Shown piece by piece: positions 13,001-24,608 of a stretch of 64,000 bases of DNA. The notes under the pieces were generated by a model. The model was given only the letters and a program-made list of their open reading frames with translations, was not told where the DNA came from and made no database searches. Origin of the DNA: Paulownia fortunei (Eukaryota > Streptophyta > Magnoliopsida > Lamiales > Paulowniaceae); assembly GCA_019321725.1 (NCBI GenBank), contig CM033120.1, positions 4,805,341 to 4,869,340 on the forward strand, written 5' to 3'. A program made the position numbers and the translations under genes. Every line of letters starts with the position of its first letter. Position 1 is the stretch's first letter.

Positions 13001-16000
13001 AAAAAAAAAAAAATATTTAAAAATTCTAAAATAAAAAAATACGATAAAATCAAAAAATAAATAATATGTACTCAATATTTAGTAACACTAATCATTTTAA
13101 TTCCTTAGATAGCAGTAAACGATTTTTATTCAGGATAACTAAGGTGTCTAATTTAATTTTAAAAGTTGAATTAAAGGTTTTCTTTATTTTATGACATTTA
13201 ATTTAAAAGTATTTACAAAATATTACTAGCACAAGAACTCAAAAATATAAATTTTTGAGAAGTTACAAATCTAAAAAATTGATATTTAAACTCAATACAA
13301 AAATAAATAATGCGTATTGAATATTCCAAAAATTAATATATTTTACTTCCATAATATGTAATGAATATTTTAAAACGAAATATATTTTTGTGTCCTTCGA
13401 TAGTATTTGGTTGAAATATACAACTAATTGAACTTTAGAATATTGATCTACAATAAATAAATATTTTAAATTCAAAACTATAATTACTAAATATGTTTAG
13501 CGCACTAAGATAACTTTTAAGTATTAATACAAAGTTGAAACATAACCTATAATTTGAGATGATTAGAAACAGGAGTACTTTGTCTTCATATTTACTATTG
13601 TTATTTGAGGCAATTAATAAATTTAACAGATTTATTAATTTAAATATTTTTCTTCATTTAACTAAATTTAATGTAATAGTATATACTGAATTTTACTAGC
13701 ACAATAACTAATAAATATAAATATTTAAAAAATTTAAAATCTAATGAATTGTAATAAAATTTAAAAATAAGAGTAAATAATATGTAATAAATACTTTAAA
13801 CAAAAATATATTTTAGTTCTTAGAGAGTTTTTAATTTTCTTATAAAAATTAAAGTAATAACATATACTGAATTTTACTACCGCCCAAAATCAGAAATATA
13901 AATATCTAAAAAAATTAAAATCTAATTAATTGCAATAAAAATTTAGAACAAAAATAAATAAAATATATTTCAATTCCTTAGATAGTATTAAATAGTTTTT
14001 ATTTAGAATAACTAAAGTATATATTTTAATTTTAATAACAAAATTAAAAATATTTCTCTATTTTTTGACATTTATTTAAAAGTATATATGGAATTCTTCC
14101 AGCACAAAATAAACAAATTAATAAAATTATAAATTAAATTTATTAAAAATTCAAGTATTTTAAAATATTTTAATTTGAAAAGTGTAACTTTTAAAGGTTT
14201 CTATATTTTATTAAATTTAATTTAAAACTACATACTAAATCTTACAAGCACAAATTAGAAATATTTAAAAAATTTAAAACAAATAAACAATTTGTGTTCG
14301 ACGTTTCAAACGTAAACTTATTTTAAATGATAGTATTAAATTGTTTTCATTTTAAATAAATAATGTTACTGTTTGAAAGTGTAATTAAAAGTTTTCTTTA
14401 TTCTACGATATTCAATTTAAAAGTATATACTAAATTTTAATAGCACAATACTCCAAATATAAATATTTAAAAATTTTAAAACCTTAATAAATGAAATCAA
14501 TTAAAAAAAGAAATAAATAATATGTCACAAATATTTTTAATTATATATATTTTAGTTCCTTTGATAGTATTAAATAGTTTTTATTTAGAATAACTAAACA
14601 ATATACAAATATCTCTAAATTTCTAAAATCTAAAAAGAATGCAATTCCTGTGTGTCTTTTTGTTATTGGAATTGTTAAAGGCAAATTAATAGATTTAAAT
14701 AATTTAATTATTGATATATTTTTATTATTCTATTAAATATAATATAAAAGTGTGTACTAAATTGTACTAGGAGAATAACTCAAAAATAAAAAAAATATTT
14801 AAAAATTCTAAAATAAATAAAAATACGATAAAATCAAAAAATAAATAATATGTACTCAATATTTTAACACTAATCATATTTTAATTCCTTAGATAGCAGT
14901 AAACGATTTTTATTCAGGATAACTAAGGTGTCTAATTTAATTTTAAAAGTTGAATTAAAGGTTTTCTTTATTTTATGACATTTAATTTAAAAGTATTTAC
15001 AAAATATTACTAGCACAAGAACTCAAAAATATAAATTTTTGAGAAGTTACAAATCTAAAAAAATGATATTTAAACTCAATACAAAAATAAATAATGCGTA
15101 TTGAATATTCCAAAAATTAATATATTTTAATTCCATAATATGTAATGAATATTTTAAAAGGAAATATATTTTTGTGTCCTTCGATAGTATTTGGTTGAAA
15201 TATACAACTAATTTAACTTTAGAATATTGATCTACAATAAATAAATATTTTAAATTCAAAACTATAATTACTAAATATGTTTAGCGCACTAAGATAACTT
15301 TTAAGTATTAATACAAAGTTGAAACATAACCTATAATTTGAGATGATTAGAAACAGGAGTACTTTGTCTTCATATTTACTATTGTTATTTGAGGCGAATT
15401 AATAAATTTAACAGATTTATTAATTTAAATATTTTTCTTCATTTAACTAAATTTAATGTAATAGTATATACTGAATTTTACTAGCACAATAACTAATAAA
15501 TATAAATATTAAAAAAATTTAAATTTAATGAATCGTAATAAAATTTAAAAATAAGAGTAAATAATATGTAATAAATACTTTAAACAAAAATATATTTTAG
15601 TTCCTTAGAGAGTATTTTAATTTTCTTTAAAATTTAAAGTAATAACATATACTGAATTTTACTAGCCCAATAATCAGAAATATAAATATTTACAAAATTA
15701 AAATCTAATAAATTGCAATAAAAATTTAGAACAAAAAAAATAAAATATATTTCAATTCCTTAGATAGTAGTAAATAGTTTTTATTTAGAATAACTAAAGT
15801 ATATATTCTAATCTTAATAACAAAATTAAAAACATTTCTCTATTTTTTGACATTTAATTTAAAAGTATATATGGAATTCTTCCAGCACAAAATAAACAAA
15901 TTAATAAAATTATAAATTAAATTTATTAAAAATTCAAGTATTTTAAAATATTTTAATTTGAAAAGTGTAACTTTTAAAGGTTTTTCTATATTTTATTAAA

Positions 16001-18642
16001 TTTAATTTAAAACTACATACTAAATCTTACAAGCACAAATTAGAATATTTAAAAAAATTAAAATAAATAAACAATTTATGTTCGACGTTTCAAACGTAAA
16101 CTTGTTTTAAATGATAGTATTAAATTGTTTCCATTTTGAAAAAATAACGTTACTGTTTGAAAGTGTAATTAAAAGTTTTCTTTATTCTACGATATTCAAT
16201 TTAAAAGTATATACTAAATTTTACTAGCACAATACTCCAAATATAAATATTTAAAAATTTTAAAACCTTAATAAATGAAATCAATTAAAAAAAAAATAAA
16301 TAATATGCCACAAATATTTTTAAATTATATATATTTTAGTTCCTTTGATAGTATTAAATAGTTTTTATTTAGAATAACTAAACAATATACAAATATTCTA
16401 AATTTCTAAAATCTAAACAATATACAAATATTCCTTTGTGTCTTTTTGCTATTGGAATTGTTAAAGGCAAATTAATAGATTTAAATAATTTAATTATTGA
16501 TATATTTTTATTATTCTATTAAACATAATATAAAAGTGTGTACTAAATTGTACTAGGAGAATAACTCAAAAATAAAAAAATATTTAAAAATTCTAAAATA
16601 AATAAAAATACGATAAAATCAAAAAATAAATAATATGTACTCAATATTTTAATACTAATCATATTTTAATTCCTTAGATAGCAGTAAACGATTTTTATTC
16701 AGGATAACTAAGGTGTCTAATTTAATTTTAAAAGTTGAATTAAAGGTTTTCTTTATTTTATGACATTTAATTTAAAAGTATTTACAAAATATTACTAGCA
16801 CAAGAACTCAAAAATATAAATTTTTGAGAAGTTACAAATCTAAAAAAATTGATATTTAAACTCAATACAAAAATAAATAATGCGTATTGAATATTTCAAA
16901 AATTAATATATTTTAATTCCATAATATGTAATGAATATTTTAAAAGGAAATATATTTTTGTGTCCTTCGATAGTATTTGGTTGAAATATACAACTAATTT
17001 AACTTTAGAATATTGATCTACAATAAATAAATATTTTAAATTCAAAACTATAATTACTAAATATGTTTAGCGCACTAAGATAACTTTTAAGTATTAATAC
17101 AAAGTTGAAACATAACCTATAATTTGAGATGATTAGAAACAGGAGTACTTCGTCTTCATATTTACTATTGTTATTTGAGGCGAATTAATAAATTTAACAG
17201 ATTTATTAATTTAAATATTTTTCTTCATTTAACTAAATTTAATGTAATAGTATATACTGAATTTTACTAGCACAATAACTAATAAATATAAATATTTAAA
17301 AAATTTAAATTCTAATGAATCGTAATAAAATTTAAAAATAAGAGTAAATAATATGTAATAAATACTTTAAACAAAAATAATTTTAGTTCCTTAGAGAGTA
17401 TTTTAATTTTCTTATAAAATTTAAAGTAATAACATATACTGAACTTTACTAGCCCAATAATCAGAAATATAAATATCTACAAAAATTAAAATCTAATAAA
17501 TTGCAATAAAAATTTAGAACAAAAAAAATAAAATATATTTCAATTCCTTAGATAGTGGTAAATAGTTTTTGTTTAGAATAACTAAAGTATATATATTCTA
17601 ATCTTAATAACAAAATTAAAAACATTTCTCTATTTTTTGACATTTAATTTAAAAGTATATATGGAATTCTTCCAGCACAAAATAAACAAATTAATAAAAT
17701 TATAAATTAAATTTATTAAAAATTCAAGTATTTTAAAATATTTTAATTTGAAAAGTGTAACTTTTAAAGGTTTTTCTATATTTTTATTAATTTAATTTAA
17801 AACTATATACTAAATCTTACAAGCACAAATTAGAAATATTTAAAAAATTAAAATAAATAAACAATTTGTGTTCGACGTTTCAAACGTAAACTTATTTTAA
17901 ATGATAGTATTAAATTGTTTCCATTTTGAATAAATAATGTTACTGTTTGAAAGTGTAATTAAAGGTTTTCTTTATTCTACGATATTCAATTTAAAAGTAT
18001 ATACTAAATTTTACTAGCACAATACTCCAAATATAAATATTTAAAAATTTTAAGACCTTAATAAATGAAATCAATTAAAAAAGAAATAAATAATATGTCA
18101 CAAATATTTTTAAATTATATATATTTTAGTTCCTTTGATAGTATAAATAGTTTTTATTTAGAATAACTAAACAAATACAAATATTCTAAATTTCTAAAAT
18201 CTAAAAAGAATGCAATTCTCTGTGTCTTTTGTTGTTGGAATTGTTAAAGGCAAATTAATGATTTAAATAATTTAATTATTGATATATTTTTTATTATTCT
18301 ATTAAACATAATATAAAAGTGTGTACTAAATTGTACTAGGAGAATAACTCAAAAATAAAAAAATTTAAAAATTCTAAAATAAATAAAAATGCGTATAAAT
18401 CAAAAAATAAATAATATGTACTCAATATTTTAACACTAATCATATTTTAATTCCTTAGATAGCAGTAAACGATTTTTATTCAATAACTAAGGTGTCTAAT
18501 TAATTTTAAAAGTTGAATTAAAGGTTTTCTTTATTTATGACATTTAATTTAAAAGTATTTACAAAATATTACTAGCACAAGAACTCAAAAATATAAATTT
18601 TTGAGAAGTTACAAATCTAAAAAAAATTGATATTTAAACTCA
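7043..18642. repeat. Satellite array block 2: rest of unit 4 and units 5-10
   Basis: Satellite resumes immediately after the insert. Unit boundaries are: rest of unit 4 to 7944, then 7945-9726 (1782 bp), 9727-11510 (1784), 11511-13294 (1784), 13295-15078 (1784), 15079-16864 (1786) and 16865-18642 (1778). These units carry the 35-bp internal duplication that units 2-4 lack. Units 8 and 10 have a variant block (aaaaagaatgcaattc) replacing the end of that duplication, shared with units 12 and 13. Compared with the canonical unit about 14 bp is missing across the insertion point in unit 4. The first 350 bp after the insert (7240-7600) has more small indels than other units. Confidence 0.95.
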
Positions 18643-19039
18643 ATACAAAAATAAATAATGCGTATTGAATATTCCAAAAATTAATATATTTTAATTCCAT
18701 AATATGTAATGAATATTTTAAAAGAAATATATTTTTTGTCCTTCGATAGTATTTGGTTGAAATATACAACTAATTAAACTTTAGAATATTGATCTACAAT
18801 AAATAAATATTTTAAATTCAAAACATATATTACTAAATATGTTTAGCGCACTAAGATAACTTTTAAGATAACGATTTTTAATCAGGATAACTAAGGTGTC
18901 TAATTTAATTTTAAAATGAGTAAATTTTCTTTATTTTTATGACAATAATTTTAAAAGTATTTACAAATATATTACTAGCACAAAAATCAAAAATATAAAT
19001 TTTGAGAAGTTACAATCTAAAAAATTGATATTTAACTCA
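18643..19039. repeat. Internally deleted satellite unit 11 (397 bp)
   Basis: The unit starts normally, but after 'gcgcactaagataacttttaag' (about 18866) it jumps directly to 'ataacgattttt', a position about 1.4 kb further along the canonical unit, and then runs to its normal end at 19039. About 1390 bp are therefore missing. Short A/T-rich similarity at the join (taag/ataacga against agtaaacga) suggests microhomology-mediated deletion or slipped replication. This segment and the start of unit 12 carry unusually many single-base deletions. Confidence 0.9.
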
Positions 19040-22000
19040 ATACAAAAAAAAATAATGCGTATTGAATATTCCAAAAATTAATATATTTTAATTCCATAAT
19101 ATGTAATGAATATTTTAAAAGGAAATATATTTTTGGTCCTTCGATAGTATTTGGTTTAAATATACAACTAATTGAACTTTAGAATATTGATCTACAATAA
19201 ATAATATTTAAATTCAAAACTATAATTACTAAATATGTTTAGCGCACTAGATAACTTAAGTATTATACAAATTGAAAACATAACCTATAATTTGAATGAT
19301 TAGAAACAGGAGTCTTAGTCTTCATATTTACTATTGTTATTTGAGGCGAAAATAATTTAACAGATTTATTAATTTAAATATTTTTCTTCATTTAACTAAA
19401 ATTTAATAAATAGTATATACTGAATTACTAGCACAATAACTATTAAATATAAATATTTATAAAAATTTAAAATCTAATGAATTGTAATAAAATTTAAAAA
19501 TAAGAGTAAATAATATGTAATAAATACTTTAAACAAAATATATTTTAGTTCCTTAGAGAGTATTTTAATTTTCTTATAAAATTTAAAGTAATAACATAAC
19601 TGAATTTTACTAGCCCAATAATCAGAAATATAAATATCTAAAAAATTTAAAATCTAATAAATTGCAATAAAAATTTAGAACAAAAATAAATAAAATATAT
19701 TTCAATTCCTTATATAGTATTAAATAGTTTTTATTTAGAATAACTAAAGTTATATTTTAATCTTAATAACAAAATTAAAACATTTCTCTATTTTTTGACA
19801 TTTAATTTAAAAGTATATATGGAATTCTTCCAGCACAAAATAAACAAATTAATAAAATTATAAATTAAATTTATTAAAAATTCAAGTATTTTAAAATATT
19901 TTAATTTGAAAAGTGTAACTTTTAAAAGCTTCTATATTTTATTAAATTTAATTTAAAACTACATACTAAATCTTACAAGCACAAATTAGAAATATTTAAA
20001 AAATTTAAAACAAATAAACAATTTGTGTTCGACGTTTCAAACGTAAACTTATTTTAAATGATAGTATTAAATTGTTTCCATTTTGAATAAATAACGTTAC
20101 TGTTTGAAAGTGTAATTAAAGTTTTCTTTATTCTACGATATTCAATTTAAAAGTATATACTAAATTTTACTAGCACAATACTCCAAATATAATATTTAAA
20201 AATTTTAAGACCTTAATAAATGAAATCAATTAAAAAAAGAAATAAATAATATGTCACAAATATTTTTAAATTATATATATTTTAGTTCCTTTGATAGTAT
20301 TAAATAGTTTTTATTTAGAATAACTAAACAATATACAAATATTCTAAATTTCTAAAATCTAAAAAGAATGCAATTCTCTGTGTCTTTTTGTTATTGGAAT
20401 TGTTAAAGGCAAATTAATAGATTTAAATAATTTAATTATTGATATATTTTTTTATTATTCTATTAAACATAATATAAAAGTGTGTACTAAATTGTACTAG
20501 GAGAATAACTCAAAAATAAAAAAATATTTAAAAATTCTAAAATAAATAAAAATGCGATAAAATCAAAAAATAAATAATATGTACTCAATATTTTAACACT
20601 AATCATATTTTAATTCCTTAGATAGCAGTAAACGATTTTTATTCAGGATAACTAAGGTGTCTAATTTAATTTTAAAAGTTGAATTAAAAGTTTTCTTTAT
20701 TTTATGATATTTAATTTAAAAGTATTTAAAAAATATTACTAGCACAAGAACTCAAAAATATAAATTTTTGAGAAGTTACAAATCTAAAAAAATTGATATT
20801 TAAACTCAATAGAAAAATGAATAATGCGTATTGAATATTCCAAAAATTAATATATTTTAATTCCTTAATATGTAATGAATATTTTAAAAGGAAATATATT
20901 TTTGTGTCATTCGATAGTATTTGGTTGAAATATACAACTAATTGAACTTTAGAATATTGATCTACAATAAATAAATATTTTAAATTCAAAACTATAATTA
21001 CTAAATATGTTTAGCGCACTAAGATAACTTTTAAGTATTAATACAAAGTTGAAACATAACCTATAATTTGAGATGATTAGAAACAGGAGTACTTAGTCTT
21101 CATATTTACTATTGTTATTTGAGGCAAATTAATAAATTTAACAGATTTATTAATTTAAATATTTTTCTTCATTTAACTAAATTTAATGTAATAGTATATA
21201 CTGAATTTTACTAGAACAATAACTAATAAATATAAATATTTAAAAAATTAAAATCTAATGAATTGTAATAAAATTTAAAAATAAGAGTAAATAATATGTA
21301 ATAAATCCTTTAAACAAAAATATATTTTAGTTCCTTAAAGAGTATTTTAATTTTATTATAAAATTTAAAGTAATAACATATACTGAATTTTACTAGCCCA
21401 ATAATCAGAAATATAAATATCTAAAAAAATTAAAATCTAATAAATTGCAATAAAAATTTAGAACAAAAATAAACAAAAATATATTTCAATTCCTTATATT
21501 GTATTAAATAGTTTTTATTTAGAATAACTAAAGTATATATTTTAATCTTAATAACAAAATTAAAAACATTTCTCTATTTTTTGACATTTAATTTAAAAGT
21601 ATATATGGAATTCTTCCAGCACAAAATAAACAAATTAATAAAATTATAAATTAAATTTATTAAAAATTCAAGTATTTTAAAATATTTTAATTTGCAAAGT
21701 GTAACTTTTAAAGGCTTTTCTATATTTTATTAAATTTAATTTAAAACTACATACTAAATCTTACAAGCACAAATTAGAAATATTTAAAAAATTTAAAACA
21801 AATAAACAATTTGTGTTCGACGTTTCAAACGTAAACTTATTTTAAATGATAGTATTAAATTGTTTCCATTTTGAATAAATAACGTTACTGTTTGAAAGTG
21901 TAATTAAAGGTTTTCTTTATTCTACGTTATTCAATTTAAAAGTATATACTAAATTTTACTAGCACAATACTCCAAATATAAATATTTAAAAATTTTAAGA

Positions 22001-23415
22001 CCTTAATAAATGAAATCAATTAAAAAAAGAAATAAATAATATGTCACAAATATTTTTAAATTATATATATTTTAGTTCCTTTGATAGTATTAAATAGTTT
22101 TTATTTAGAATAACTAAACAATATACAAATATTCTAAATTTCTAAAATCTAAAAAGAATGCAATTCTCTGTGTCTTTTTGTTATTGGAATTGTTAAAGGC
22201 AAATTAATAGATTTAAATAATTTAATTATTGATATATTTTTTTATTATTCTATTAAACATAATATAAAAGTGTGTACTAAATTGTACTAGGAGAATAACT
22301 CAAAAATAAAAAAATATTTAAAATTCTAAAATAAATAAAAATGCGATAAAATCAAAAAATAAATAATATGTACTCAATATTTTAACACTAATCATATTTT
22401 AATTCCTTAGATAGCAGTAAACGATTTTTATTCAGGATAACTAAGGTGTCTAATTTAATTTTAAAAGTTGAATTAAAGGTTTTCTTTATTTTATGACATT
22501 TAATTTAAAAGTATTTACAAAATATTACTAGCATAAGAACTCAAAAATATAAATTTTTGAGAAGTTACAAATCTAAAAAAATTGATATTTAAACTCAATA
22601 CAAAAATAAATAATGCGTATTGAATATTCCAAAAATTAATATATTTTAATTCCATAATATGTAATGAGTAAAAGGAAATATATTTTTGTGTCATTCGATA
22701 GTATTTGGTTGAAATATACAACTAATTGAACTTTAGAATATTGATCTACAATAAATAAATATTTTAAATTCAAAACTATAATTACTAAATATGTTTAGCG
22801 CACTAAGATAACTTTTAAGTATTAATACAAAGTTGAAACATAACCTATAATTTGAGATGATTAGAAACAGGAGTACTTAGTCTTCATATTTACTATTGTT
22901 ATTTGAGGCAAATTAATAAATTTAACAGATTTATTAATTTAAATATTTTTCTTCATTTAACTAAATTTAATGTAATAGTATATACTGAATTTTACTAGAA
23001 CAATAACTAATAAATATAAATATTTAAAAAATTAAAATCTAATGAATTGTAATAAAATTTAAAAATAAGAGTAAATAATATGTAATAAATCCTTTAAACA
23101 AAATATATTTTAGTTCCTTAGAGAGTATTTTAATTTTATTATAAAATTTAAAGTAATAACATATACTGAATTTTACTAGCCCAATAATCAGAAATATAAA
23201 TATCTAAAAAAATTAAAATCTAATAAATTGCAATAAAAATTTAGAACAAAAATAAACAAAATATATTTCAATTCCTTAGATTGTATTAAATAGTTTTTAT
23301 TTAGAATAACTAAAGTATATATTTTAATCTTAATAACAAAATTAAAAACATTTCTCTATTTTTTGACATTTAATTTAAAAGTATATATGGAATTCTTCCA
23401 GCACAAAATAAACAA
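19040..23415. repeat. Satellite array block 3: units 12, 13 and truncated unit 14
   Basis: Units are 19040-20808 (1769 bp), 20809-22597 (1789 bp) and 22598-23415 (818 bp, truncated). They form a subfamily: all three share 'cttagtc' in place of 'ctttgtc' and 'aattgtaat' in place of 'aatcgtaat', and units 12 and 13 share the 'aaaaagaatgcaattctctg' block. The array ends abruptly inside the unit after 'ccagcacaaaataaacaa', and the next base belongs to a gypsy gag gene. This end is only 12-13 bp, in unit coordinates, from the foreign insertion point of unit 4. Confidence 0.95.
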
Positions 23416-24406
23416 TCAGCTTGTTCTTGTGTCATTACCTATACTCTCCCCTGAACTTTTCCTTGCAATGTTGGGCAATTCTTTGCTATATGTCCCGCCT
23501 TTTTACACTTAAAGCAATGATTAGTACCACAATAGCATTCCCCAAAATGATTCTTCCCACACTTAGCTCATTTAGGCCTTTCAACTGTAGTAAAAGTCTG
23601 CCCAACTCTAGGACGTTTTTCATTCCCTTGGTTTGATTTTTGCTCTCCTTTCTTCCACTGGTTCAAATTTCTAGGAGTGAATAGTTGTTCTTTTGTTGAT
23701 GAAATTTCTCAATCTCTTTCTCATCTAATTCAGCCATCAAAGCCTTGTCCACCAGTTCCCTGAACTCTATTACTGAAGACATTCTCACATCTCTTTTAAT
23801 TTCAGGATTAAGGCCCCTCAAGAAATAATCCATCTTCTCATTGTTGTCTCTGGCGATGTATGACACGTACTTGCAACCCTATTTAAATTTTCTCACATAA
23901 TCATATACAGACATCCCTCATTGTTTTAACTCAATGAATTCTTTTACTCGGAGTGACCTAGTATCCCTGGTGAAATACTTATCATAAAAAAATATTTTAA
24001 ACCTCTTCCAAGTCAACTCTTCCATATTCATAGCAAGTTTAGCTCCTTCCCACCAGCTTCAACAAAAAAATTGCACAGAGTACCTTATCAGCATCATCAA
24101 TTCGAATGTAGTTAAAGATAGTGTCCAATGATTTAACCATTCTTCTGCAACCATAGGATCAGACCCATCAGTAAAATCAACAGGTTCCATCTTTCTAAAC
24201 TTCTCATATATAGCCTGTGGACTATCCTGTCGAGCTTATGGTGGAGGAAGTCACTGATTTTGTTCTTGGTTTCTTTGTTGCATATCTAGCAATTATTGTA
24301 TCTGTTCACCATGTATTCTAGTCTGTTGTTGAATGAGATCAGTCAAATTGTTCACCACATTATGATTACCCTCATGATCATCCATTGTCTTCCTTTTTGG
24401 TGCCAT
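23416..24406 (-). pseudogene. gag: Ty3/gypsy retrotransposon gag, broken and 3'-truncated
   Basis: On the minus strand a start codon ending at 24406 (MAPKRK...) opens a gag-like frame, interrupted by several in-frame stops and at least one frameshift. The central retrotransposon-gag domain is recognisable, including a segment [20 protein letters not shown] and the open piece at 23663-23866 with [21 protein letters not shown] nucleocapsid zinc knuckle follows at 23475-23516, read as C-FK-C-KKAG-H-IAKN-C, a complete CCHC. It is preceded by the C-x2-CGKxHxGxC block typical of plant gypsy gags. The frame then runs into the gag/protease linker and is cut at 23416 by satellite DNA, so protease, reverse transcriptase and integrase are absent. 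The element's leader is 24407-24591. It is non-functional. Confidence 0.85.
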
Positions 24407-24591
24407 GACCTGATATGCATTGCCCAATCTCATTCCATTCATTAGCCAATAATAAATGCATAATCATTACAATAATATAAAATGAAATCTAATCAAGTAA
24501 AATAAAAGCAGATAAACAAATAGTTGACTGAGTTTCCCAACTAGGATGTGTTCATAAGCCTTCTTCTATCTACAGGAATGACTAAACTTCC

Positions 24592-24603
24592 GCTCTGATA
24601 CCA
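24592..24603 (-). other. Gypsy primer binding site (initiator Met-tRNA type)
   Basis: The minus strand reads TGGTATCAGAGC, a perfect match to the usual plant tRNA-iMet primer binding site. It lies 5 nt after the LTR end (CA at 24609-24610). This fixes the element's orientation and the LTR boundary. Confidence 0.9.
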
Positions 24604-24608
24604 CAAAT

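Noticed and set aside
1..23415. CRISPR-like array or other short-repeat/spacer system
   Set aside because: The periodicity is about 1.78 kb with diverged sub-monomers of unequal length. There are no constant-length spacers, and the genome is evidently a plant nuclear one.
23421..23636. Plus-strand 71-residue frame
   Set aside because: Shadow of the gypsy gag zinc-knuckle region on the minus strand.
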